From Mesorhizobium sp. GbtcB19 (GTDB taxonomy: Bacteria > Pseudomonadota > Alphaproteobacteria > Rhizobiales > Rhizobiaceae), in assembly GCF_019091085.1 (NCBI RefSeq), contig NZ_JAGXJY010000007.1, positions 214,874-278,873 on the forward strand: 64,000 nt of DNA. Reading direction: 5' to 3'. Each line of letters begins with the position of its first letter. Positions within the stretch are counted from its first letter, which is position 1. The translations under genes were made by a program, and so were the position numbers. The notes below the pieces were generated by a model. The model saw only the letters and a list, made by a program, of their open reading frames with translations. It was not told the DNA's origin and did no database searches. Positions 36,606 to 45,886 of the stretch are shown one piece after another.

Positions 36606-36989
36606 TCACAACGAGCCTGACTGCAGGATGCCTGTTATGCCGATGATGCGCATCCATCGGCACGTCAGCGACAGCCGGACCGCTCCCTCGCAGGTAAGCA
36701 GTATCTTGCCGTCCTCGTCCCACATCCTGATCGCACTCGAGCCGTGACTACGGAATTTGCGAAGGCTGATCGTCTCGACCGCCATGTACTCCAGGGTAAA
36801 GGACACTGCGTTGAACTCGCGCCATTTGGCGGGAGGGCGATAAGGGAGCACTGTCGAGATAAACGACAGACGCATGCAGGGCCCGTTGCGGTTCATATCG
36901 GCCGACGTGACCTCGACGGACGACAGATCGGGGTAGTTGCCGTAGATATTTTGCAGAAAGATCGGGTTCTCGATCCGCAGCGGCCACAT
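36606..36989 (-). CDS. Imm50-like immunity protein in the position of ccmC
   Basis: The 127-residue product begins MWPLRIENPIFLQNIYGNYP and contains DLSSVEVTSADMNRNGPCMR, LPYRPPAKWREFNAVSFTLE and VETISLRKF. I recognise the pattern (ENP-FL-IYG-P-L-VE, then NGP, then PP-KW) as the Imm50 family of immunity proteins of polymorphic toxin systems. Its ATG shares bases with the ccmB stop (TGATG), so it is coupled to ccmB. By eye its GC content is lower than its neighbours, suggesting recent acquisition. No heme-exporter residues of CcmC are present in any frame here, and no toxin gene is in the window. The alternative is an unrelated beta-rich protein. Confidence 0.72.
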   Translation of the reverse strand: MWPLRIENPIFLQNIYGNYPDLSSVEVTSADMNRNGPCMRLSFISTVLPYRPPAKWREFNAVSFTLEYMAVETISLRKFRSHGSSAIRMWDEDGKILLTCEGAVRLSLTCRWMRIIGITGILQSGSL

Positions 36990-37654
36990 CAGTCCGTCCC
37001 ATGGCGTAGCGCCAGCGCCGCAGCCAGCGGCCCGATCACGGCAAGAAATAGTGTCAGCGCGGCAAGAATGAGGAAGGGCTGCAGGAACGGCGCCGGATCG
37101 GCGACGGCGCCGTAGCTGGCCGAAACGCCGAAGATCAGCACCGGAATGGTGAGCGGCAGCACCAGCACCGAGATCAGCAGTCCGCCGCGCGGCAGCGCCA
37201 CCGCGACAGCCGCGCCGGCGGCGCCGATGAAGGTGATGGCCGGCGTGCCGACGAGAAGCGTCAGCGCCGTGGCGCCGATGCCGAGCGGTTCCATGTTCAT
37301 GAACAGGCCAAGCAGGGGCGCGGCGACCACCAGCGGCAGCACGCTGCCCGTCCAATGCGCCAGGCATTTCGTCAGCACCGTCAGCGCCAGCATGTGGCGG
37401 TCGCTGTTGAGCACCAGAAGATCGAGCGAGCCGTCCTCGCGGTCGGCCTGGAAGAGGCGATCGAGTCCGAGCAGGCAGGCAAGCAGCGCCGCGATCCACA
37501 GGATCGCCGGCCCGATGCGGGCGAGCAGATTGAGGTCGGGGCCGACGCCGAAAGGAATGGTGACGATGACGGCGAGGAAGAAGATGACGCCGATCAAGGC
37601 GCCGCCGCCGGCGCGGATGGAGAGGCGGATATCACGCAGGAAGAGGGCTAGCAT
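36989..37654 (-). CDS. ccmB: heme exporter permease CcmB
   Basis: The 221-residue membrane subunit of the CcmABCD complex. Six hydrophobic helices are visible, with GVGPDLNLLARIGPAILWIA, LLACLLGLDRLFQADREDGS, the conserved LLVLNSDRHMLALTVLTKCL and GAAGAAVAVALPRGGLLISV. It is full length. The start MLALFLRDIRLSIRAGGG at 37654 is typical; the frame extends further upstream into a palindromic repeat and is not used. The stop overlaps the Imm50-like gene. ccmA lies upstream across a 196-base spacer filled by the repeat. Confidence 0.95.
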   Translation of the reverse strand: MLALFLRDIRLSIRAGGGALIGVIFFLAVIVTIPFGVGPDLNLLARIGPAILWIAALLACLLGLDRLFQADREDGSLDLLVLNSDRHMLALTVLTKCLAHWTGSVLPLVVAAPLLGLFMNMEPLGIGATALTLLVGTPAITFIGAAGAAVAVALPRGGLLISVLVLPLTIPVLIFGVSASYGAVADPAPFLQPFLILAALTLFLAVIGPLAAALALRHGTD

Positions 37655-37677
37655 GATTTGAGATGCCTGCGCCCAGG

Positions 37678-37834
37678 CCCCCCTCTCTGGCCTGCCGGCC
37701 ATCTCCCCCTCAAGGGGGGAGATTGGATGTCACCCCGGCCTTCGCCAATCTCCAACGCGGCAATGCTAGCGGGGCGCCTGAACTGCCGATCTCCCCCCTT
37801 GAGGGGGAGATGCCCGGCAGGGCAGAGAGGGGGG
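37678..37834. repeat. RIME-like inverted repeat, ccccctctctgg type (copy 2)
   Basis: It starts ccccctctctggcctgccgg and ends with the inverse gcagggcagagaggggg. The element matches that at 2659-2816; its unique centre is related to the other copy in reverse orientation (ttggcgaaggcc and ttggcgaaagcc), so the whole unit, not just its ends, is repeated. It lies between ccmA and ccmB of one operon. Confidence 0.88.
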
Positions 37835-37850
37835 TGCCAGAGCGCCAACC

Positions 37851-38459
37851 TCAACCGACTTCCCCCATTATAAGCGCCTTCGCCCCCTCAAGCCCCAGCG
37901 GTAGATGCGTGGCCGCCACCAAAATCCCCCCATCCCGCAAATGCTCCCGCATCAACCCCGCGAACCGTTCCTCCGAAGCCTTATCCAGCCCCGCCGTCGG
38001 CTCATCCAGCAGCCAGATCGGCCGCCGGCTGACCAGAAGCTTGGCGATCGACGCTCGTCGCCTCTGCCCGGTCGACAGATAGCCGAACGGCAAATGTCCG
38101 AGCCCGCCGAGCGCCACCGTCTCCAGCGCCTCTTCGACACTCAACCCCGGCTCGCCCTGAAAAGCGCGCCAGAAGCCGAGATTCTCCTCGACGCTGAGCG
38201 CCGTCTTCATCGCGTTGAGATGGCCGAGATAATGCGCGGCCGAGGCGACAGTCGGGAAAGCCTCGCCGCCGCCTTCGACACTTACCTTGCCCCCGGCGGC
38301 CGGCAGCAGCCCGGCGACAACCCTCAGCAGGGTCGATTTGCCGGCGCCGTTCGGCCCGGTGACGATGAGCGCCTCGCCCTTTTCGAGGACGAATCCGATG
38401 CCGGAGAAGACCGTCTCGCCGCCGCGCTCGCCGCCCAGATTTTCGGCGATCAGCCGCAT
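37851..38459 (-). CDS. ccmA: heme exporter ATP-binding protein CcmA
   Basis: The 202-residue ATPase powers release of holo-CcmE. Walker A is IVTGPNGAGKSTLLRVVAGL, the signature motif is FGYLSTGQRRRASIAKLL and Walker B is IWLLDEPTAGLDKASEERF, followed by the switch His in VAATHLPLGLEG. The start at 38459 (MRLIAENLGGERGGE) follows GGCAAGG; an upstream extension is unsupported. It is the first gene of the ccm cluster and divergent from acnA. Confidence 0.95.
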   Translation of the reverse strand: MRLIAENLGGERGGETVFSGIGFVLEKGEALIVTGPNGAGKSTLLRVVAGLLPAAGGKVSVEGGGEAFPTVASAAHYLGHLNAMKTALSVEENLGFWRAFQGEPGLSVEEALETVALGGLGHLPFGYLSTGQRRRASIAKLLVSRRPIWLLDEPTAGLDKASEERFAGLMREHLRDGGILVAATHLPLGLEGAKALIMGEVG

Positions 38460-38743
38460 CCTTGCCCGTCCCGAAAGCACCGTTTCGCGGCCACCGCCGC
38501 ATCGCACAAATTTGCCTTTCGACTGTCTAGAACTATTCCAGGAAATTCTCTATATGCGGTTCATCCGTGCCAGCGGTCGGCGCGGGAACAGGATTAGCGC
38601 CGAACCAGCGCACGCGCCGCCTTGAACGGCTCGGGTTGCTTGGGAGCGGACAGCGGAAATGGCCGTACCCGCACCTTTGCGCGTGATTGCATGCCATCGG
38701 CGTCCGTTCCCTTTCAGGCTGAACAGACAAGGACGGATCGCAC

Positions 38744-41434
<2,691 letters not shown>

Positions 41435-41446
41435 CAGCGGCCAGGG

Positions 41447-41534
41447 AGTAGGGGAGTAAGGGAATAGGGCAGTAGGGATAAAGTTGCTGCTCGATCCTCT
41501 TCCCTACTCCCCTACTGCCTTACTCCCCTACTCC
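41447..41534. repeat. stuttering palindromic spacer (gggagta type)
   Basis: Tandem ggagtagggg and gtaagggaata units are followed by their inverse (cctactcccctactgcctta). It lies between the convergent acnA and ceramidase genes, and its end forms the last codons of the ceramidase gene (Gly-Val-Gly-Glu-stop). A bidirectional terminator role is possible, but there is no clean T-run. Confidence 0.7.
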
Positions 41535-42194
41535 CTTTGCTTTCCCAAACCTCGCCACCGCCGCCAGCAGCACGGCGAGCATCAGCGCGTTGAAGACGTG
41601 CCAGAGGAAATGCGTGCCGAGCGGGAAGCTGGCGCAGACCAGGGGATCGACCATGCGGCAGATGGCCGAGACGACGAAGATCGCCGATCCGGTCAGATTG
41701 TACCAGCCGGCCCTGTTGCCGGTGGCTGCGATCCATACCCCGAAGAAGGCAAGCGCAAGGAAAGGCGGGAGATAGCTCGTGGTGCCGTTCGACGCCTGGC
41801 GCAGCCAGTCCGGCACCGCATAGGTGATCAGCCCCGAGACCGCATAGAAGGCGACGAAAACGAGGATCGCCTTGCCCCATGACATGCCGAGGAAACGGCG
41901 CAGGTTGAACAGCGTGTAGGCCAGCGTGAAGCCGGCGATCGGCAGGATGTCGGCCCAGATCGTGCCTTTGCTGGCGAAGATGTGGAACACGGTCGAGCCG
42001 ATGCCGATCGCCACCACCCACCAGGCCAGCACTTCGGCGAAGGTACCGGTCTTATGGCGCCGCACCTGCCAGACGCCCCATAGTCCCGCGGCAATGAAAG
42101 CCAGGTTGGTCAAAGCATTAGCCGGCTCTGCCCAAAGTCCTGGACCGGTGCGTTCGCAATAGAGATCGACCGGGGTCAGGAGAGTCTGCCACAT
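41520..42194 (-). CDS. ceramidase-family membrane protein
   Basis: A 224-residue integral membrane protein with seven hydrophobic stretches. It resembles alkaline ceramidases: N-terminal VDLYCERTGPGLWAEPANAL and NLAFIAAGLWGVWQVRR, the Ser/His motif IGIGSTVFHIFASKGTIWAD near residue 65, and the C-terminal paired His in LGTHFLWHVFNALMLAVL. In eukaryotic members the Asp, Ser and three His form the zinc catalytic site. Alphaproteobacteria can contain sphingolipids, but activity is not established for this branch. It has no clear operon partners. Confidence 0.85.
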   Translation of the reverse strand: MWQTLLTPVDLYCERTGPGLWAEPANALTNLAFIAAGLWGVWQVRRHKTGTFAEVLAWWVVAIGIGSTVFHIFASKGTIWADILPIAGFTLAYTLFNLRRFLGMSWGKAILVFVAFYAVSGLITYAVPDWLRQASNGTTSYLPPFLALAFFGVWIAATGNRAGWYNLTGSAIFVVSAICRMVDPLVCASFPLGTHFLWHVFNALMLAVLLAAVARFGKAKGVGE

Positions 42195-42227
42195 GGTTAG
42201 GATGCTGCTCCCGAATCGAACCAGGCC

Positions 42228-42288
42228 GTGAAATGCAACGGCCTCTCCTATTGCGGCCTTACCTGAGGTTGCAACGGCAAAATTTCAC
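42228..42288. promoter_or_regulatory. long imperfect hairpin between divergent genes
   Basis: gtgaaat (42228-42234) and atttcac (42282-42288) enclose a second inverted pair, gcaacggcctc and gaggttgc. It stands between the ceramidase and DUF1223 starts and could be an operator or an mRNA leader structure. No matching regulator is evident. Confidence 0.35.
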
Positions 42289-42378
42289 CGCAACGTGACT
42301 TCCCGTTGACTGGCGCTTCTGCCACATATTTTAGCAATCAGAACAAGGCCGGCGTCACCGGTGGGAATTGGAAAAGTC

Positions 42379-43170
42379 ATGGCACTTCGAGGACGATTGC
42401 GGCTTGCGGCAGTAGCGCTGGCCCTCACGGCGTTGGGCGGCGTGGCCCTCGCAGCCGAGCCGGAGAAGGCCTCGACGGGCAAGCCGCAGGCTGACGAGAA
42501 GCCTTTGGGCGTGGTCGAGTTGTTCACCAGCCAGGGCTGCAGCTCCTGTCCGCCGGCCGACGAATTCTTCGCCGAGCTCGCCGGCAAAGGGGACGTCATC
42601 GCGCTCGCCTACCACGTCAATTACTGGGACTATCTCGGCTGGCAGGACACGCTGAGCACCAAGGAAAACACCGAGCGTCAGTATGACTATATGCGCGCCT
42701 TCGGCAGCCGCTCGGTCTACACGCCGCAAGCCGTCATCAATGGCCGCAGCCACGTCAACGGCGCCAGCCGCAAGGAAGTCGACGGCGCGCTGGCCCGCAT
42801 GGACAGGACCGGCGAGGGCATGCGCGTCGGCATCAAGGTGAGCCGCACCAGCGACCGCGTCATGATCGACGCCGGCGACGCCGGTAACGGCCCGAGCGAT
42901 GCCCATGTGGTGATCGTCTATTTCGATCCGCCGCAGATGGTGCAGATCGGCCAGGGCGAAAACAGCGGCCGCAGCCTGACCTACTGGAACGCCGTCTCCG
43001 ACATCCAGACCGCCGGCATGTGGCACGGCAAGGCTCAGCGTTACGAATTGCCGATGACCGAGATCGCCAAGAAGGGCGGCTGCGCGGTGCTGCTGCAATC
43101 GGTCGGCAAGGACGGCATGCCCGGGCCGATCCTCGGCGCCGCATTTATTCGCAAGCCGGATCGGCTTTAG
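42379..43170 (+). CDS. DUF1223 domain secreted thioredoxin-like protein
   Basis: The 263-residue protein has a signal peptide (LRLAAVALALTALGGVALAA) and a thioredoxin-like domain typical of DUF1223: VVELFTSQGCSSCPPADEFF with a C-S-S-C motif near residue 60, ALAYHVNYWDYLGWQDTLS, and SRSVYTPQAVINGRSHVNGA. Such proteins are common in alphaproteobacteria and are presumed periplasmic redox proteins of unknown partner. GGAAAAG precedes the ATG at 42379. It is divergent from the ceramidase gene. Confidence 0.87.
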   Translation: MALRGRLRLAAVALALTALGGVALAAEPEKASTGKPQADEKPLGVVELFTSQGCSSCPPADEFFAELAGKGDVIALAYHVNYWDYLGWQDTLSTKENTERQYDYMRAFGSRSVYTPQAVINGRSHVNGASRKEVDGALARMDRTGEGMRVGIKVSRTSDRVMIDAGDAGNGPSDAHVVIVYFDPPQMVQIGQGENSGRSLTYWNAVSDIQTAGMWHGKAQRYELPMTEIAKKGGCAVLLQSVGKDGMPGPILGAAFIRKPDRL

Positions 43171-43184
43171 CGGGGCACCCTTTT

Positions 43185-43350
43185 CCCTTCTCCCCTTGTG
43201 GGAGAAGGTGGCCGAGCGAAGCTCGGTCGGATGAGGGGTGTTGGAAGGAATGAGGCAGCGGCAAATTCGAGCTTGCGGCCAAGCTGGAACACCCCTCATC
43301 CGTCTCGGCGCTGCGCGCCGATCCACCTTCTCCCACAGGGGGAGAAGGGG
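43185..43350. repeat. RIME-like palindromic repeat (copy 2)
   Basis: The arms are cccttctccccttgtgggag up to cggatgaggggtgttgg, and aacacccctcatccgtctcg to cccacagggggagaagg. It matches the unit at 33795-33972 over both arms. It follows the DUF1223 gene. Confidence 0.85.
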
Positions 43351-43361
43351 CGCTGCGCCAG

Positions 43362-43560
43362 CCCAATAAAAAACCGGCGTCAGCTTGCTTCTGACGCCGG
43401 TCATTCAGGTTTTGGGATCGTCGCACCTGATTTTTCCAAGGAAAAACCGAGGTTGGTTCGATCCGACGCTGACCCGTGGGCGGGGGGCTTGGGGTTTACG
43501 AGCCGGTGCCGGACCGAACCGTCTCAGGCAACGCCGGTAAACTCGTCGGACATTGGGGCA
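43362..43560 (-). ncRNA. candidate structured small RNA with intrinsic terminator
   Basis: Read on the minus strand, an outer stem tccgacg/cgtcgga (43544-43550 with 43462-43468) encloses a hairpin closed by gtttac/gtaaac. Next comes a ttttttcc-like hairpin (tttttcc/ggaaaaa at 43431-43446) and a tcaggt/acctga stem. A strong 11-base stem (43373-43401) followed by TTTTT ends it as an intrinsic terminator. No gene on this strand lies upstream to own that terminator, so an independent RNA of about 200 bases is the simplest reading. The 5' end and promoter are not clear. It has no tmRNA tag, RNase P or SRP signature that I can see. Confidence 0.45.
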
Positions 43561-43741
43561 TGAGCGCGGATTATTTGTGGCGAGATTGTGGCGGAGCATC
43601 ACCAATTCCAACATGTGTTTCGCAAACGTGACTGGACGTTTGGGAAACCGCGCGACCCTGCGCGTGCTTAGCCGGCCCTTGCAATTCCCTCACGAAAGCG
43701 CGAACCTTGGCCGGCGCATGATTCAATCGAAGGATCGAGGC

Positions 43742-44128
43742 ATGACCGATCACAGCAGCGGGATGGAGGATGGGGAAGCATCCGGAATATTGATCCCGTT
43801 GCACGAGGCGCGCAACGCACGCCTCGACCAGCCGGTGCGATTCGACCGGCGCGAGCTCGACCAGATCCTGAGGCTTTACGGACGCATGGTGGCGGCCAAT
43901 GAGTGGCGCGACTATGCCATCGATCATCTCACTGATCGCGCTGTCTTTTCCGTCTTTCGCCGGGCCAGCGAAGTGCCGCTGTTCCAGATCGTCAAGGACC
44001 CCAGGCTGGCGCGCCGCCAAGGCGCTTTCGCCGTCATCGCCGCCGGCGGCCGCATTCTGAAGCGCGGCCAGGAACTCGGCCGCGTGCTTGGCGTGTTCGA
44101 TGCCAAGCTGAGGGTGGTCGAAGCGTGA
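43742..44128 (+). CDS. DUF2794 protein
   Basis: The 128-residue protein has the DUF2794 pattern: VRFDRRELDQILRLYGRMVA, NEWRDYAIDHLTDRAVFSVF and RRASEVPLFQIVKDPRLAR. This family is confined mostly to alphaproteobacteria and has no known function. The start at 43742 (MTDHSSGMEDGEASGIL) follows a GAGG; the frame is open further upstream into the putative RNA region but lacks support. It is a single gene. Confidence 0.88.
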   Translation: MTDHSSGMEDGEASGILIPLHEARNARLDQPVRFDRRELDQILRLYGRMVAANEWRDYAIDHLTDRAVFSVFRRASEVPLFQIVKDPRLARRQGAFAVIAAGGRILKRGQELGRVLGVFDAKLRVVEA

Positions 44129-44130
44129 AG

Positions 44131-44226
44131 AGGAACTGGAGAATTGAGGAACTGAAGAATTGAGGAAAAGAGGCGTAAGCGCCTGAAATGATCTTTCTTT
44201 TCCTCAGTTCTTCAATTCCTCTTTCC
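44131..44226. repeat. stuttering palindromic spacer (gaggaattgaag type)
   Basis: Units such as gaggaactggagaattgagg and aactgaagaattgagg are followed after an aggcgtaagcgcct centre by the inverse ttttcctcagttcttcaatt. It separates convergent genes, and its end supplies the last codons of the GNAT gene (Lys-Arg-Asn-stop). Confidence 0.7.
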
Positions 44227-44787
44227 CGCCCGGAACCTCCGCTCCGGCAGCGAATCAGGATCGGGCGGCAGTTCCGCGCCGCCATTCAGCGACAGCTGCA
44301 TGAACACCGTGTCCAGCCAGCGCCCGTGCTTGTAGCCCGACCCTTCCAGGCGTCCGGAATGACGGAAGCCGAGCTTCTCGTGCAGCCGCACCGACGCGCT
44401 GTCGGCATGGCCGTCGCCGATCACCGCGATGATCTGGCGGAAGCCGGCGGCACGCGCCGTCTCGATCAAAGCCCGCATCAGCAGTGAGCCCACGCCCTGC
44501 CCCTTGGCCTCGGGCGCGACATAGACCGAATCCTCGATGACGAATCGGTAGGCGGGGCGCGGCCGGAACGGTCCGGCATAGGCGTAACCCAGCACAACGC
44601 CATTCTTCTCCGCCGCCAGATAGGGAAAGCCGCCCGCCGTTAAGCTGTCGAATCGATTGCCCATTTCAGCGCGGCTGGGCGGTTCCAGCTCATAACTCGC
44701 CGTGCCGTGCGCGACCGCGTCGGCATAGATTTCCGTGATTCGGTCGAGGTCGGCGGCAGTCGCGGCTCTGATCGCAATATTGCTCAT
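44212..44787 (-). CDS. GNAT N-acetyltransferase (phosphinothricin acetyltransferase-like)
   Basis: The 191-residue protein has the PAT/Bar pattern: IAIRAATAADLDRITEIYAD, HGTASYELEPPSRAEM, GYAYAGPFRPRPAYRFVIED, SVYVAPEAKGQGVGSLLM with the acetyl-CoA loop, and HEKLGFRHSGRLEGSGYKHG. Homologues acetylate phosphinothricin, methionine sulfoximine or related amino-acid analogues. The usual chromosomal role is unclear. The last codons run into the palindromic spacer. Confidence 0.9.
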   Translation of the reverse strand: MSNIAIRAATAADLDRITEIYADAVAHGTASYELEPPSRAEMGNRFDSLTAGGFPYLAAEKNGVVLGYAYAGPFRPRPAYRFVIEDSVYVAPEAKGQGVGSLLMRALIETARAAGFRQIIAVIGDGHADSASVRLHEKLGFRHSGRLEGSGYKHGRWLDTVFMQLSLNGGAELPPDPDSLPERRFRAGKRN

Positions 44788-44840
44788 AATTTGTGCAGTT
44801 CGTTTTACTGCCCCAATGAGAGCAAAGGCGTGCGTAAAAG

Positions 44841-44868
44841 GAAAGGGCGGCCGTTGGGCCGCCCTTTC
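44841..44868 (-). terminator. intrinsic terminator of the Bax-inhibitor gene
   Basis: A perfect 12-base stem (gaaagggcggcc / ggccgccctttc) with a 4-base loop stands 36 bases after the gene's stop on the minus strand, followed by CTTTTACG. Confidence 0.8.
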
Positions 44869-44904
44869 GCAAATCTATGGTCCAGTGAGACCGGGGAACC
44901 GTCT

Positions 44905-45645
44905 TTAGCGGCGGTCGCCCATGAACTGCAGCAGGAACATGAACAGATTGATGAAGTCGAGATAGAGCCGCAGCGCGCCCATGATCGCCTTGCGGCCGGC
45001 GACGTCGGCGACGTCACCCTCGAAATACATCTCCTTGATCTTCTGCGTGTCGTAGGCGGTAAGGCCGGCGAAGACCAGCACGCCGATCGCCGAGATGGCG
45101 AAGGCGAGCGCCGACGACTGCAGGAAGATGTTGATCAGCATAGCGATCAGCAGGCCGATCACGCCCATGATCAGGAACGAGCCGAACGCCGACAGGTCGC
45201 GCCTGGTCGTGTAGCCGTAGAGCGACAGACCGCCGAAGGCCGCGGCCGTGGCGAAGAAGGTCTGGGTGATGCTGGTGCCGGTGTAGACGAGGAAGATCGT
45301 CGACAGCGACAGGCCGACAAGGCCGGCATAGACCCAGAACGTGGTCTGCGCCGCCCCCACGCTCATCGACTGGATGCGGAACGACAGGAACATCACGGCG
45401 GCGAGCGGAGCCAGGATGACGACCCAGCGGAACGCGCTTGCATAGATGAGCTGGCCGAAGGCGGTCAGCTGGCCGTCGCCCGTGATGGCGAGTTGGAACG
45501 CGCCCCAAGCGGCAAGGCCGGTGATGAGCAGGCCAAGCCCCATGAGGTTGTAGACTTTGATCATATAGGCGCGCAGGCCCTGATCGATATCGACGCGCGC
45601 GCCGGAGGCGGCGCCCGTCTGGTAGTTGCGAATGGGATCAGCCAT
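44905..45645 (-). CDS. Bax inhibitor-1/YccA (YbhL) family membrane protein
   Basis: The 246-residue protein has seven hydrophobic helices and the BI-1 signatures VYNLMGLGLLITGLAAWGAF, YAGLVGLSLSTIFLVYTGTS, ATAAAFGGLSLYGYTTRRDL, and VLVFAGLTAYDTQKIKEMYF with the C-terminal Asp pair, and LYLDFINLFMFLLQFMG. Relatives are calcium-leak channels or interact with FtsH. The start at 45645 follows GAGGATTTCCA. A conserved-looking pseudoknotted leader precedes it, and a terminator follows. Confidence 0.92.
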   Translation of the reverse strand: MADPIRNYQTGAASGARVDIDQGLRAYMIKVYNLMGLGLLITGLAAWGAFQLAITGDGQLTAFGQLIYASAFRWVVILAPLAAVMFLSFRIQSMSVGAAQTTFWVYAGLVGLSLSTIFLVYTGTSITQTFFATAAAFGGLSLYGYTTRRDLSAFGSFLIMGVIGLLIAMLINIFLQSSALAFAISAIGVLVFAGLTAYDTQKIKEMYFEGDVADVAGRKAIMGALRLYLDFINLFMFLLQFMGDRR

Positions 45646-45659
45646 TGGAAATCCTCTGT

Positions 45660-45735
45660 TGCTTCTGCCCCGTCCGGTGACAGGTCCGCCCGGGGTCTTC
45701 CGTCGGACCAGGCGCCGCTGGCGGGACTCCAGCAT
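45660..45735 (-). promoter_or_regulatory. ybhL-type RNA leader
   Basis: The 5' leader on the minus strand contains two interleaved stems: GGTCCG/CGGACC (45704-45709 with 45683-45688) and CCCCG/CGGGG (45691-45695 with 45668-45672), i.e. a pseudoknot. This position directly upstream of a YbhL homologue and the composition (GCGCCTGGTCCG, GACCCCGGGCGGACC) agree with the ybhL leader known from Rhizobiales (recall). The ligand of that element is unknown. Confidence 0.6.
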
Positions 45736-45744
45736 GCCTGCCGC

Positions 45745-45779
45745 GAAATATGATGGTTCTTGACGTCAAGAACAAGACG
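45745..45779 (-). promoter_or_regulatory. candidate promoter with 18-base palindromic operator
   Basis: The sequence gttcttgacgtcaagaac (45756-45773) is a perfect palindrome. On the minus strand it fills the 17-base spacer between a CTTGTT -35-like and a TCATAT -10-like hexamer, so a bound dimer would block RNA polymerase at the Bax-inhibitor promoter. The regulator is unknown. Confidence 0.45.
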
Positions 45780-45886
45780 GTAACGGGCCGTAACCCTTCG
45801 TGAGAGGGCAAAAGGCCGGTTTTCAGGCCCTTCCGCCCGGCATTCTTACAAAGATTTAACCGGGCGGCGACTTGGAGACGCGCCGG

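Noticed and set aside
36606..36989. Possibility that this gene is a degraded ccmC
   Set aside because: The product is soluble, beta-rich and half the length of CcmC. It has no membrane helices and no WGxWWxWD-like heme motif in any frame.
43449..43475. ggttcgatcc looked like a tRNA T-loop
   Set aside because: The loop would have six instead of seven bases, and no acceptor, anticodon or D arm can be built around it.
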